Shown: piece by piece, positions 21,080 through 31,197 of the stretch
How the letters are laid out: the number at the start of each line of letters is the position of its first letter
Numbering within the stretch: position 1 is the first letter of the stretch
Assembly (NCBI GenBank): GCA_041402045.1
Contig: JAWKSZ010000001.1
Span: 186,001-250,000 of the forward strand
DNA length: 64,000 nucleotides
Direction of reading: 5' to 3'
From: JAGQRJ01 sp041402045
Lineage (GTDB): Bacteria; Planctomycetota; J058
The notes under the pieces: model-generated
Database searches by the model: none
What the model saw: only the letters and a program-made list of their open reading frames with translations
Told to the model about the DNA's origin: nothing
Program-made: the position numbers and the translations under genes

Positions 21080-23583
21080 TTCCCCGAGAGGACGCGGCGG
21101 CCGAGGCGGACGAGGTCGCCGCCGCGGGAGGCGAGGAAGCGCCGGGTGAAGCCGAAGGCGCCCGGGCGGCGGCGGGCCGCGCCGAGGCGAGCGAAGAGCT
21201 CGGCGTGAGCCTCGACGACCTTGGGCATGTCGAACACCTCGCGCACGCGCACCCGGCCCTGGCGCGCGAAGGCGGCGCGGGCGGCGGGGTCGTCGAGGAG
21301 CGTGATCAGGGCGTGGGCGAAGGCCCCCACGTCGTCGGAGGGGACGAGCACGCCGCAGCCGTCCCCCAGGACCTCGCGGTTGGGCGGAATGTCCGAGGCG
21401 ACCACCGGAGCGCCCGCGGCCAAGGCCTCGAGCAGGGTGTTGCTGATCCCCTCGGAGCGGCTAGGCAGGGCGCACACCGTGGCCCCCCGCAGGAGCCCCC
21501 ACACGTCGTCGCGCCGCCCGAGGAACGCGACCCGCTCCAGGACCCCGAGCTGCTCGGCGAGCTCGCGCAGCTCCCCGGCCTGCGGGCCCGACCCCGCGAG
21601 CAGGAGCCGCGCCAGGGGCAGCGCCTCGGCGACCTCGGCGAAGGCGTGCAAGAGCAGGTCGACCCCCTTCTGCCGGTCGAGGCGCCCGGCGAAGAGCACG
21701 GTGGGGGCGTCGCTCAGGGGCTGGACCGGGGTCGCCGCGGCGACGGCCTCGACGTCGACCCCGTTGGGGATCCGCGCCAGCCGCGCGCTCGCGAACCCGG
21801 TCTGCCGCGCCTCCTCGGCGATCTCGTCGCTTATGCACACGAGCTGCGCCTCGCTCAGGCCCTGGAGCACGAGGTCGCGGTCGCTCGGGGGGAGCCCCTC
21901 GAGGGCGCTCATGTCGCCCCAGGTCCCGCCGCAGGCGAGCTTGACCACGACCGGCGCGTCGAGGACCCGGCCCAGCCGCGCGCCGATCGCGCCCATCATC
22001 AGCTGCACGGCGTAGATCACACTCCAGCTGTCGCGGTGCCGGTAGAGGATCCCCGCCGCCGCCGTCTCGTAGACCAGGAGCGGGACCCGATACAGCCGCA
22101 CCCCCTCGCGCTCCTCGTACCACGAGCGCTCGGGGAGCCGCACCAGCCCAGGCGCAGTGCAGGTGATCAGGGTCACGGGGACCCCGGTCTGGACCAGGCC
22201 CCGGGCGAGGGCCATCGCCTGACGCTCCATGCCGCCCAACGCGTCCACGTCCCGCACCAGGATCGCGACCCCGGCGGAGCGCCCGCCGCCAGGCTGCGAC
22301 CAGCGCCGCACCTGATCCGCCACGAGCTTGGCGGTCGAGACCACGCCGTCGCGTCCCGTGCGCAGCCCAGCCCGGGTCGTGGCGCGCAGGACCTCCGCCC
22401 GCGAGCCCGGGAGCACGAGCAGCCGCGACTCGTCGGGGCGGTGAATCCGCTTGAGCTCCTCGAACAGCTCCACGTGGTCCCGGGCCACGCGGTCGAGGTC
22501 GTAGTGCGTCTCGACGTGCGCGCGCCCCGCGCCGCCCAGCCGCTCGCGCAGGGGCCGATCGAGGAGCAGGCGCTCGAGGGCGGCGGTCAGCGCGCGCACG
22601 TCCCCGGGGGGCACGAGCAGCCCCTGCACCCCGTCCTCGACCAGCTCGCGGGTGCCTCCCACCCGGGTGGCGACCACCGGGACCGCGCTGGCCATGGCCT
22701 CGAGCAGCGCGTTGCTCGTGCCTTCGGCGTCCGAGGGCAGGACCACGAGCGCGGCCTCGGCCAGGAGCGGGACCACGTCCGGCTGCCGCCCGAGGAACTC
22801 GACCACGTCGCCCAGGCCGCGGCGCTGGACCTCGACCTTGAGGCTCTCGAGCAGCGGTCCGTCCCCGGCGAGGGCGACCGACAGCCCGGGCACGCGCCCG
22901 CGGAGCTCGCTGGCCGCGGCGAGCAGCAGGTCCAGGCGCTTCTGCGCGCCCAGGCGGCCGAGGAACAGGACCCGCGGGCGGTCCGGGTCCGGCCGCGGCG
23001 CGAAGCGCCCCAGGTCGATCCCGTTCTTGACCCGGGCGATGGCCGCCGCGTCGACCCCCAGGAGCTCGACGGCCTCGCGCTCGATCTCCGAGCTGATCGC
23101 CGCGATCCGGGTCGCCGAGCGCAGCGCGGCGAGCTGACGGCGGCGGTCGAGGCCGTGCAGCACCCCCTGGGCGTCGCCGAAGCGCCCGCCGCAGGCGAGC
23201 TTGACCACCACCGGGAGCCCCAGGCTCAGCCCGATGCGGCTCGCGATCGAGCCGGTCTCGTGGTGCACCGCGTAGATCCCGTCGAGCTTGTGCCGGCGCC
23301 GGGCGATGGCGTTGAGCGCGGTGACCTCGAGGATCCCCAGCGACGTGGTCCAGTCCACCGCGGCGAGCACCGGGACCCGCACCACCTGCAGCTCTCCCAC
23401 CACCTCGCGCAGCGGCCGGCGCTCGGTGCTGGGGGAGGTCGTGATGTAGGTCACGGGGACGCCCATGCCCGCGATCCGCTCGGCGAGGCGTCGGGCCTGG
23501 CCCTCCATTCCGCCGCTGAAGTCGAAGCCGCAGGCGATGAACGCCAGCCCGCGCAGGCCGGAGTGTTCGGACCCGTCGCTCAC
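21076..23583 (-). CDS. Tandem GT4-type glycosyltransferase fusion
   Basis: 835 residues containing two complete GT-B glycosyltransferases of family 4 in one chain, about residues 10-385 and 430-800, joined by a Lys/Arg-rich linker. Each half has its own N-terminal GGMExQA(R/M) loop, a CISDEI- or AISSEI-type motif, VLF(L/A)GRL, and the donor-site motif (SDAEGTSNALLEA and SRSEGISNTLLEA). The halves are clearly homologous but diverged, so this is an old duplication-fusion. The likely role is consecutive sugar transfers in surface polysaccharide or glycolipid assembly. The GTG start lies 4 bp after the epimerase stop, in the same operon. Confidence 0.9.
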   Translation of the reverse strand: MSDGSEHSGLRGLAFIACGFDFSGGMEGQARRLAERIAGMGVPVTYITTSPSTERRPLREVVGELQVVRVPVLAAVDWTTSLGILEVTALNAIARRRHKLDGIYAVHHETGSIASRIGLSLGLPVVVKLACGGRFGDAQGVLHGLDRRRQLAALRSATRIAAISSEIEREAVELLGVDAAAIARVKNGIDLGRFAPRPDPDRPRVLFLGRLGAQKRLDLLLAAASELRGRVPGLSVALAGDGPLLESLKVEVQRRGLGDVVEFLGRQPDVVPLLAEAALVVLPSDAEGTSNALLEAMASAVPVVATRVGGTRELVEDGVQGLLVPPGDVRALTAALERLLLDRPLRERLGGAGRAHVETHYDLDRVARDHVELFEELKRIHRPDESRLLVLPGSRAEVLRATTRAGLRTGRDGVVSTAKLVADQVRRWSQPGGGRSAGVAILVRDVDALGGMERQAMALARGLVQTGVPVTLITCTAPGLVRLPERSWYEEREGVRLYRVPLLVYETAAAGILYRHRDSWSVIYAVQLMMGAIGARLGRVLDAPVVVKLACGGTWGDMSALEGLPPSDRDLVLQGLSEAQLVCISDEIAEEARQTGFASARLARIPNGVDVEAVAAATPVQPLSDAPTVLFAGRLDRQKGVDLLLHAFAEVAEALPLARLLLAGSGPQAGELRELAEQLGVLERVAFLGRRDDVWGLLRGATVCALPSRSEGISNTLLEALAAGAPVVASDIPPNREVLGDGCGVLVPSDDVGAFAHALITLLDDPAARAAFARQGRVRVREVFDMPKVVEAHAELFARLGAARRRPGAFGFTRRFLASRGGDLVRLGRRVLSGN

Positions 23584-23587
23584 GCGC

Positions 23588-24544
23588 TTACGCGAGGCCC
23601 AGGCTCTGACGCGTCCAGGCCGCGGTGCGCTCGAGCCCCTCGCGCAGCGGAACCCGCGACTCGAACCCCAGGAGCGACTGGGCGTGGGTCAGGTCGGCGT
23701 GGGTCAGGGGCATGTCCCCGGCCGCCGCGGGCAGGCGCTCGATCTCCAAGGTCTTGCCGCTGACCTCCTCGATCAGCGCCAGGAGCTCGCGCATGCTGGT
23801 CGTCGCGCCGCCGCCGATGTTCGAGACGAGGTATTCGCCGGGCTGGACGCGATCCAGGGCCGCGACCACCCCGCGCACGATGTCGTCGACGTAGGTGAAG
23901 TCGCGGATCACCGAGCCGTCCCCGAACAACGGGATCGACTCCCCCAGATAGACCCGGCGCAGGAACTTGCCGATCGCCATGTCCGGACGACCGCGGGGGC
24001 CGTAGACCGTGAAGAAGCGCAGCCCGATCGCCCCCAGCCCGAACAGCTCGACGTAGGTCGCGGCCATGAGCTCGTTGGCGCGCTTGCTCGCGGCGTAGGG
24101 CGAGAGCGGCCGCGACGCGGGCTCCGCCTCGCGGAAGGGCGCCGTGGCGTCCCCGCCGTAGACGCTGGAGGAGGAGGCGAACACCAGGCGCTGCGGCCCC
24201 TGGGCGCGCAGCGCCTCGAGCACGTTCAGCGTCCCGGTCACGTTGATCGCGAAGGTGGTGTGCGGGTCCTCGATCGACGCGCGCACGCCGGGGCGCGCGG
24301 CGAGGTGCACCACGCCGTCGGTGTCCGCGACGGCGCGGCGCACGTCCTCGAGCTGGCGCAGGTCGCCCTCGATCAGCTCCACCCCCTGGGCCTCGAGCTC
24401 GGCGGCGGTGGCGCGCTTGATCGCGGGGTCGTAATAGGGGTCGAAGCAGTCCAGGACCCGGACCTCGTCCCCCCGGGCGAGCAGCGCCTCGGCCAGGTGC
24501 GACCCAATGAAGCCGGCTCCGCCGGTGACGAGATAGCGTGCCAC
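23588..24544 (-). CDS. NAD-dependent nucleotide-sugar epimerase (UDP-glucuronate 4-epimerase-like)
   Basis: 318-residue extended SDR enzyme. The NAD motif is GGAGFIGSH, the catalytic Tyr/Lys is in SPYAASKRA, and the Ser is in FASSSSVYG. The combination HLAARPGVRASIE plus RFFTVYGPRGRPDMA is characteristic of UDP-glucuronate/UDP-galacturonate 4-epimerases (CapI/GAE group) rather than GalE. GTG start with ribosome site GGAGGA. It supplies a sugar nucleotide for the tandem glycosyltransferase encoded immediately downstream. Confidence 0.9.
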   Translation of the reverse strand: MARYLVTGGAGFIGSHLAEALLARGDEVRVLDCFDPYYDPAIKRATAAELEAQGVELIEGDLRQLEDVRRAVADTDGVVHLAARPGVRASIEDPHTTFAINVTGTLNVLEALRAQGPQRLVFASSSSVYGGDATAPFREAEPASRPLSPYAASKRANELMAATYVELFGLGAIGLRFFTVYGPRGRPDMAIGKFLRRVYLGESIPLFGDGSVIRDFTYVDDIVRGVVAALDRVQPGEYLVSNIGGGATTSMRELLALIEEVSGKTLEIERLPAAAGDMPLTHADLTHAQSLLGFESRVPLREGLERTAAWTRQSLGLA

Positions 24545-24611
24545 GTGTCCTCCGCGCAGAGTGTAAGCCTGAAGCCCTGCGGCAGCTAGCGCCCGCGCGC
24601 GGCTGCGGCAG

Positions 24612-25709
24612 CTACCCGCGCAGCTTGAGGGTCTGGTATTTCGCCCGGAACTTGCGCGCGCGCTCCGCGTCGCCCAGGCGCTCGTAGAGCTGCGCGGCGT
24701 AGCGGTAGGCCCGGGCGTATTCCGAGTCGACCTTGATCGCGGCCTTGAGCGCGGTGCGCGCCTCCTCCAGGCGTTCGCAGCGCACGGCGGCGGCGGCGTA
24801 GAGCACGAAGGCCTCGGGGTCGTCGCTCTCGAGCTTGCTCAGGTGGCGGAAGGCGCGCCGCGCGCGGTGGTAGTCGCCCACCGAGGCGTAGGTCTTGCCC
24901 AGGAGCAGCACCGCCCGGGCGAAGTTCTTGTCGCTGCGCACGGCCTTCTCGAGCAGCGGGATCGCTGCGGCCGGCTCGCCCTCCTCCACGTGCTCCCGCG
25001 CGCGCTCGTAGAGCTCGATCGGGTTGGTCTCCGAGCGCCCCGAGCCGTGGGCGAACATGGAGTTCATGGACGACTCTTGCGGCACCGTGGGGTGGTCCAT
25101 CAGGTCCCGGGTCGGGTCGTCGGCCTCGTCCATGTCCAGGTTCTGACCCTCGACCAGCCCGTGGGGCTCGAAGCTCTGGGTCGGACCGCGCTGAAAGATC
25201 TCGGTCTCCTCGTCGTCGTCGGCGAAGCTGTCCTCGGGGTCGAAGGCGTAGCCCTTGAGGCTCACGATCATCTTCACCTCGCCGGTGCCGCCGGCGAGCT
25301 TCACGTCGCTGATCGCCTCGCACTCGAGGAGCTCCTCGACCAGGGTCCGGGCCAAGCCCCAGGAGACGCCGCGCAGGTCGACGTCGAAGCCGCGAGGCAC
25401 GTCCTCGAGGGCGTGGTCGTAGTCGTGCAAGAGCTCGCGCAGCACCCCCATGGCCTCGCGTCGGGTGCGCGAGTTGGGCCCGCCGCGGCGCGCGGTGGGC
25501 TCCTTCTTGCGCGACTTGCGCGCGCGGGGTTGGGCCTCCGGCGCGCGCTCGGACTTCGAGCCCTTCTTGCGCGGCTCGACGTAGGGCGCGTCCTCGGGGA
25601 CTCGCAGCTTGGCGTGGCAACGCAGACAGCGCACCTTCTTGCCGCGAAACGCCTCGGGGACCCGGGCCTCGTGGCCGCACTCCGAACAGTGGATGCGGAT
25701 CTTCGCCAT
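24612..25709 (-). CDS. Zinc-ribbon and TPR protein, function unknown
   Basis: 365 residues. An N-terminal zinc ribbon (C8xxC11 ... C28xxC31, in the style of MJ0042 finger-like domains) is followed by a basic linker (about 40-75). A conserved-looking 100-residue region follows (HDYDHALEDVPRGFDVDLRG), then an acidic linker, then about four TPR motifs (about 245-365). It is probably a cytoplasmic protein-binding adaptor. The ATG has no Shine-Dalgarno but a TACGCT box lies 9 nt upstream (25724-25719). I cannot assign a specific role. Confidence 0.78.
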   Translation of the reverse strand: MAKIRIHCSECGHEARVPEAFRGKKVRCLRCHAKLRVPEDAPYVEPRKKGSKSERAPEAQPRARKSRKKEPTARRGGPNSRTRREAMGVLRELLHDYDHALEDVPRGFDVDLRGVSWGLARTLVEELLECEAISDVKLAGGTGEVKMIVSLKGYAFDPEDSFADDDEETEIFQRGPTQSFEPHGLVEGQNLDMDEADDPTRDLMDHPTVPQESSMNSMFAHGSGRSETNPIELYERAREHVEEGEPAAAIPLLEKAVRSDKNFARAVLLLGKTYASVGDYHRARRAFRHLSKLESDDPEAFVLYAAAAVRCERLEEARTALKAAIKVDSEYARAYRYAAQLYERLGDAERARKFRAKYQTLKLRG

Positions 25710-25718
25710 GGAGGGCTT

Positions 25719-25724
25719 AGCGTA
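25719..25724 (-). promoter_or_regulatory. TANNNT -10 box (TACGCT), 9 nt before start
   Basis: One of a set of TANNNT boxes lying 6-9 nt before starts that lack a ribosome site; see the leaderless-transcript finding. Confidence 0.4.
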
Positions 25725-25778
25725 CCAGGTCGGGCCAAGTCGGGGTAGGGCGCGCGGTTAGCGCACCGCCCGGCGCGC

Positions 25779-28700
25779 TCAGACCCGCAGCTCCGCGCGG
25801 CCGTTCTGGATCACCTCGACCCCGTCCTGGTTCACGATCGCGACCCCGTAGACCTCGCGAGCCTCGGTCGCGTCGAGCTTCCAGGCGCTCACGGTCAGCA
25901 CGTCGCCCATGAGCACTGGCTTCGAGAAGCGCACCGCCAGCCGCGCCAGACGGGTGGGGTCGCCCCCGCCCAGCCGATCGACGAGGGTCTTGGCCGCGAA
26001 GCTCATGGTGCACAGCCCCTGGAGGATCACCCCGGGGAACCCGGCGAGCTTGGCCACCTCGGCGTCGGTGTGGATCGGGTTGTTGTCCAGGGACGCGTCG
26101 GCGTAGACCAGGCTCTGGTCCGGGGCCACCGTGATCTGCTCCTCGAACACCGGGGCCGGGCGCGGGGCCTCCGCCGGCGCGGGGGCCTTGGCGCCCTTCT
26201 TCCCCCCGCCCTCGCCGCGAATGAACATGGACGCGCCGACGCGCACCGCGAGCTCGCCCCCCGCGTAGAGCCGCTCCTCCAGGCGCAGCACCTCCCCCGA
26301 GCTCTTGCGCTCCATGGCCTTGACCTCGACCCGCAGCGCGCACAGGTCCCAGGGTCGCAGCGGACGGAGGAACTCCATGTCCTGCTCGCCGTGGACCAGG
26401 CGCAGCACGTCGGCGCCGAGGTCCGGGTCGCTCACCAGGTCGAACAGCACGTCCTTGAACAGGCGCACGCTGAACATGGGCGGGGCCACCGCGCCCTCCC
26501 CGGCGTAGGCCGGGTTCTCGTCCTGGGTCGCACGGGCGAAGGCCAGGGCGTGCTCGGGGCGGACCCACTCGGGGCTGCGCGCGGCGCGCACGTGCCCGAG
26601 CAGGTCGCGGTTCAGCCCGCCGCCGCTCGTCGCCTCGGCCGCGGGCTGGCGCAGCTCCTGCGCCACGCGCTTGAGGTCGAAGGCGCTGCCGAACTTCATG
26701 AGCTCGCCCACGTTCGAGGGCTTGACCCGCCCCTCGACGAAGGCCTGCTCGGCCTTGAGCTCGCCCGAGAGGATCTGGGCGTAGTCTTCGAGGCTGGCCG
26801 CGACCACGCAGGTGGCCGTGCCCTGGCGGCCGCGGCTGGCGCTGGCCCGCCCGTCGGCCACGGTCACGGTCCAGTCCTCACCGCCCGCGAGGTGGAACTG
26901 GACCACCGCGCTCCAGCCGCTGGCCTTCTCGGGGCGGAAGGTCTCGGGCAGCACCGCGAAGGCGCGCTCCACGAGCTCGCCGGCGCTGGCGCTCGGCGCC
27001 GCGGCGGCGGCCGCCGCCGGCGCCGGCTGGTGCTGCTCCGCGAGCTGCTTGGCCTGCTTCATGTCGAAGGCCGACCCGAACTTCATCGTCGCCCAGGTTC
27101 GAGGCCTGATCTTCCCCGGGCCATGAACGCCTGCTCGGGCTTCTGCTTCCCCTGCACCACGTCCGCGCATGTCTGCTGGTCCACCGTCACCGCTACGCAG
27201 GTCGCGTCCCCGTGCTTGCCCTCCTGCGTGCTGCACGCGCCGTCCTTCACGCTCACCGTGCACGGCGTCCCGTCGGGTGATGTCGAAGTGATCACCGCGT
27301 TCCAGCGCCCCTTGGCCCGCTCCGGCACGAACACCTGCGGGCATCAGCCGGAACGCCGCCCCGATCACCTGCGCCGGCCCCAGGGGCTGCGGCGCCGCCA
27401 CGGCCGCCGGCGCCGCCTGGTGCTGCTCCGCGAGCTGCTTGGCCTTCTTCATGTCGAAGGCCGACCCGAACTTCATCATGTCGCCCAGGTTCGACGCCTT
27501 GATCTTCCCCTGCCATGAACGCCTGCTCGGGCTTCTGCTTCCCCTGCACCACGTCCGCGTAGGTCTGCTGGTCCACCGTCACCACGCAGGTCGCGTCCCC
27601 GTGCTTGCCCTCCTGCGTGCTGCACGCGCCGTCCTGCACGCTCACCGTGTAGGGCGTCCCGTCGGTGATGTCGAAGTGGATCACCGCGTTCCAGCCCTTG
27701 GCCCGCTCCGGCACGAACACCTGCGGCATCAGCCGGAACGCCGCCCCGATCACCTGCGCCGGCCCCAGGGGCTGCGGCGCCGCCACCGCCGCCGGCGCCG
27801 CCTGGTGCTGCTCCGCGAGCTGCTTGGCCTTCTTCATGTCGAAGGCCGACCCGAACTTCATCATGTCGCCCAGGTTCGACGCCTTGATCTTCCCCGCCAT
27901 GAACGCCTGCTCGGGCTTCTGCTTCCCCTGCACCACGTCCGCGTACGTCTGCTGGTCCACGGTCACCACGCAGGTCGCGCTCCCGTGCTTGCCCTCCTGC
28001 GTGCTGCAGGCGCCGCCCTCGACCTTCACCGTGTAGGGCGTCCCGTCGCGATGTCGAAGTGGATCACCGCGCTCCAGCCCTTGGCCCGCTCCGGCACGAA
28101 CACCTGCGGCATCAGCCGGAACGCGGTCGCGATCACCGCCCCCGGCCCCGCGGGCGCAGCAGCGGCGGCGGCGGCGGGGCGCGCCTCGCCGGCGATCTCC
28201 TTCAGCCGCGCGGCGATCTCCTGCGGGGTCCAGAGCGCGTCGCCGTCCTTGGTGGCCCCGTCGGTCATGAGCATGCGGTACTCGAGCAGCTGCTGCCCGT
28301 GGATCCCGAACACCCGGCCGTTCACGTCCTTGCCCAGCTCGGAGGCGAGGAACAGCGCCATGGGCGCGACCTGCTCGGGGCGCATGCTGTCGGGGACCAT
28401 GTCGATCGTGTCGGTCATGCGCGTCTTGGCCATGGGCGCCAGACAGTTGACGGTCACCCCGAGCTTGGTCAGCTCCTGGGCCCAGGTCAGCGTCATGCCG
28501 TAGATCCCGGCCTTGGCGCCCGCGTAGTTGGTCTGCCCGTAGTTGCCCTTGAGCCCGGCGTACGAGCTGGTGTTGATCACGCGCCCGCCGGGGTCGCCCT
28601 GGTCGGCGCGCTCCTTGACGTGGCGCGCGAAGGCCTGGGTGCAGAGGAAGGTGCCCTTGAGGTGCACCTGGACCACGAGGTCGAAGTTGGCCTCCTCCAG

Positions 28701-29030
28701 CTTGAGCAAGGTCTTGTCGCGCAGGATCCCGGCGTTGTTGACCAGGATGTCCACGCGCCCGAAGGCGTCGAGGGCCGCCTGCAGGATCCCCTCGGCGCCC
28801 TCGCGGGTGGCCACGCTGTCGCCGTTGGCCACCGCCTCGCCGCCCTGCGCCGCGATCTCGTCCACGACCTGCTGGGCCATGGAGACCGAGGCCCCGGACC
28901 CGTCGAGGGCCGAGCCGAGGTCGTTGACCACGACCTTGGCGCCCTCCTGGGCCAGGAGCAGCGCGTGGCAGCGCCCGATCCCCCCTCCCGCGCCGGTGAC
29001 GATCGCGACCTTGCCGTCCAACAGACCCAT
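25779..29030 (-). CDS. Multifunctional SDR - SCP2 (x4) - MaoC fusion, frame broken in the repeats
   Basis: About 1,083 residues when frame breaks are repaired. Order: an SDR dehydrogenase (residues 1-275; TGAGGGIG, NAG, NYAGAKAG) like the (3R)-hydroxyacyl-CoA dehydrogenase of peroxisomal multifunctional enzyme 2; four SCP2 sterol/acyl-carrier-like domains, each ending in MKFGSAFD(M/L)K; then a double hot-dog MaoC hydratase with the hydratase-2 motif DNNPIHTDAE. It probably catalyses hydration and dehydrogenation of (3R)-hydroxyacyl-CoAs, with SCP2 domains holding the lipid. Frame shifts lie near 28048, 27512, and at several points between 27065 and 27341, inside near-identical repeats, and are probably assembly errors. 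Start ATG 29030 follows GAGGACGTC. Separate smaller genes remain possible if the breaks are real. Confidence 0.8.
27080..28115 (-). repeat. About 2.6 tandem copies of a 384-bp SCP2-coding unit
   Basis: The DNA encoding SCP2 domains 1-3 is a near-identical tandem repeat with a 384-bp period; for example CTTCATCATGTCGCCCAGG recurs at 27471 and 27856 (385 apart, because one copy carries an extra base). Copy 3 (about 27080-27440) differs by many one- and three-base insertions, unlike the clean copies beside it. The fourth SCP2 domain is diverged. Confidence 0.85.
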
Positions 29031-29182
29031 GACGTCCTCGCTCGTTGGGCGGGCCTCGCCGAGGACCCCAGGCCGGGGTGCCTCGAGGCCTGCGCCCCGT
29101 GACCGCAAAGGCTACGGGTCCAGGCTGGCGGTGACAAGTTGGCCCGTGGAGCCGAGACCTTACTGCCCGGGTCGAAGTGGAG

Positions 29183-29188
29183 TAGGGT
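29183..29188 (+). promoter_or_regulatory. TANNNT -10 box (TAGGGT), 7 nt before start
   Basis: Lies immediately before the lipoprotein ATG at 29196, which has no ribosome site. Confidence 0.45.
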
Positions 29189-29195
29189 CGGTGGC

Positions 29196-30458
29196 ATGCG
29201 CCGACTCCTCCCGCTCGTGCTGCTGCTCTGCGCCTGCGCCGCGCCTCCCGAGCCCGGGCCCGCGCCGGACCCGAACCTCAGCGACTACTCCGGCGCGCGG
29301 ACCCTGCTGCGGAGCGACCTCCCCCCGACCGCGGCGGAGCAGGCGCTGCGCGACCAGGAGACCCTCGAGCTCCTGCTCGACGCGCGCCTGCCCTTCCTCT
29401 CGGTCGACCCCGCCCGGCAGCCCGCGCCGACCTACGTGATCGCCGACCCCGGGCGCTTCGCGCTCTACGCCAGCGACCACGACGCCCCGGCCCAGGCCGG
29501 CGCCTTCGTCTCGCCCCAGGGCGCGTTGTTCGTGCGCTACCGCGCCGAGGACCAGACCCCCTTCGGCCCCCCCTACGTGCTCGAGCCGCCGAGCCGGCCC
29601 CAGGCCGCGGGCTCCCTGCGCCGGCGCCTGCTCCTGCGCTACGGGCCCGAGCTCCCCGCGACCTGGATCGAGGAGGGCCTGTCCCAGGCCTTCGCCGACC
29701 TCGCGGCCCGCGAGCTGGGGGAGGAGGCGCTGGCCACCCCGCGGATCCGGCAGCGCCTGCTCGACGCCTACCTGCCCCTGTTCCTCGGCGGGCGCCCGGC
29801 CCTCGAGGACACCCTGACCCGCGTCCACGATCGGCGGGCCCTCGACCGGCGTCAGGTCGGCGCCGAGCCCCTGGCCTGGGCCGCGGTGCGCTACCTGCTC
29901 GCCGACGCCGAGGGGACGGCGCTCCTCGGGCGCGCCCTGGACGGCTGGGCCAGCGGCGAGCCCCTGCGCGCCCAGGACCTGGCCTGGCTGCGCGAGCGCG
30001 AGCGCGCCTTCGAGCAGAGCCTGCAGCGCGAGACGCTCCAAGCCCTGATCGCCCAGCTCCGCGACGCGCCCACCTCGGTGGACCGCTGGGAGGCGGCCGC
30101 CGCCCTGCGCCTGGTGAGCAACCTCGACGTCGAGGTCGACGAGGACCCCGAGCTGCTCCCGGCGCGGATCGCCCGCGCCGAAGAGCTGCTCGAGGAGGAC
30201 CCGGGCCCGCTGCGCTTCCTGGATCCCTATGCCCCGGAGATCGAGCGCGCCCGCACCGCGCGCTCGCAGTTCGCGGCGCTCGACGCGCTCACCAAGCGTG
30301 TGCGCCACGAGTTCGAGCGGCGCACCGCGGGCTACGGCCACCCCGCGGTCGAGCACGCGCGGGGTCGGCTGAAGACCGCGATCCAGTGGGCCATGGAGCA
30401 CCCGCCCCCCGGGCAGGGGCCCGCTACGGACGAGGGGCCCGCACCAGATCCGCAGTGA
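29196..30458 (+). CDS. Lipoprotein, possibly a degenerate peptidase-MA-like fold
   Basis: 420 residues with a lipoprotein signal (MRRLLPLVLLLCACA), so it should be membrane-anchored outside the cytoplasm. The motif LPATWIEEGLSQAFADLAA matches the P-x-W-(I/L)-x-EG-(L)-(S/A) region that follows the zinc site in peptidase-MA/DUF1570-like proteins. The place where HExxH would stand reads RRRLLLRYG, so any protease activity is probably lost. The C-terminal 150 residues are helical and charged. Function unknown. Its 3' end overlaps the convergent RING-like gene by 35 bp. Confidence 0.7.
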   Translation: MRRLLPLVLLLCACAAPPEPGPAPDPNLSDYSGARTLLRSDLPPTAAEQALRDQETLELLLDARLPFLSVDPARQPAPTYVIADPGRFALYASDHDAPAQAGAFVSPQGALFVRYRAEDQTPFGPPYVLEPPSRPQAAGSLRRRLLLRYGPELPATWIEEGLSQAFADLAARELGEEALATPRIRQRLLDAYLPLFLGGRPALEDTLTRVHDRRALDRRQVGAEPLAWAAVRYLLADAEGTALLGRALDGWASGEPLRAQDLAWLRERERAFEQSLQRETLQALIAQLRDAPTSVDRWEAAAALRLVSNLDVEVDEDPELLPARIARAEELLEEDPGPLRFLDPYAPEIERARTARSQFAALDALTKRVRHEFERRTAGYGHPAVEHARGRLKTAIQWAMEHPPPGQGPATDEGPAPDPQ

Positions 30459-30999
30459 CCGCGACCTGGAACAGGCACAGCGCCAGGGCGACCAGCGCGA
30501 ACCATCCCGCGAGCACCCCGACCCCCAGCGCTGCCTCGCCGTCGACGGTGCCCTTGGCGAACAGCGCCAGGGCCAGGAGCGGCGAGACCAGGAGCCACAG
30601 CCGCCCCGCGGCGCGCGGGCCGCTCAGGAGCGCGACGCGGCGCAGGTTCCCAGGGATCCGGCGCAGCGCAGCCCAGGCCGCGCCCAGGGGCCAGGGGAAG
30701 GTCCACAGCGCGACCTTGAGCCCCTTGAGCGAGGGCGGGAGCGCGCGGTGGAAGAACACGCCCACGAGCACCGGGAGCCCGACCATGAGGGCCAGGTCTC
30801 CCAGGCTGAAGCGCGCGGCGCGGGCCAGCTCCTCGCGCCCGCCGACCAGCGGTCGACGGCAGGCGAGGCTCGCGCAGCGCTGCCCGAGGGTCTCGGCGCA
30901 GCTCTGGTGCAGGAACGTGCCGCAGCCCGCGCAGCCCCGCAGCGGGGCGTCCAGGGTGCGCTGGCAGTGGGCGCACGGGGGGGTCGTCGAGTCGGGCAT
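30424..30999 (-). CDS. RING-like zinc-finger membrane protein
   Basis: 191 residues from the ATG at 30999 (ribosome site AAGGAGG). The N-terminus has a Cys/His cluster, CAHC ... CAGCGTFLHQSC ... C ... C, like prokaryotic RING-finger family 1. At least three membrane segments follow, with basic stretches between them. Two other genes in this window (41879-42706 and 49318-50526) begin with the same type of finger, so it is a local paralogous family. Role unknown; the finger probably mediates protein contacts at the cytoplasmic face. Confidence 0.72.
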   Translation of the reverse strand: MPDSTTPPCAHCQRTLDAPLRGCAGCGTFLHQSCAETLGQRCASLACRRPLVGGREELARAARFSLGDLALMVGLPVLVGVFFHRALPPSLKGLKVALWTFPWPLGAAWAALRRIPGNLRRVALLSGPRAAGRLWLLVSPLLALALFAKGTVDGEAALGVGVLAGWFALVALALCLFQVAVTADLVRAPRP

Positions 31000-31197
31000 G
31001 CGGCGGCCTCCTTCTCCGCCCACCAAGCACCCGCGGTGCCGGAGCGAAGTCTTCCGCCGAGGCTCGGACCCTGACGCTGGCGTTGTCAGGGAACCCGAGG
31101 TCGCTGCGACCGCAGCGCGGCGCAGTCAGCCTCCGAGCGGCTCGACCCGTGTTCCGTCGCGCTGTCTACGGCGACGACAGGCGTCCGCTCACGCCCG

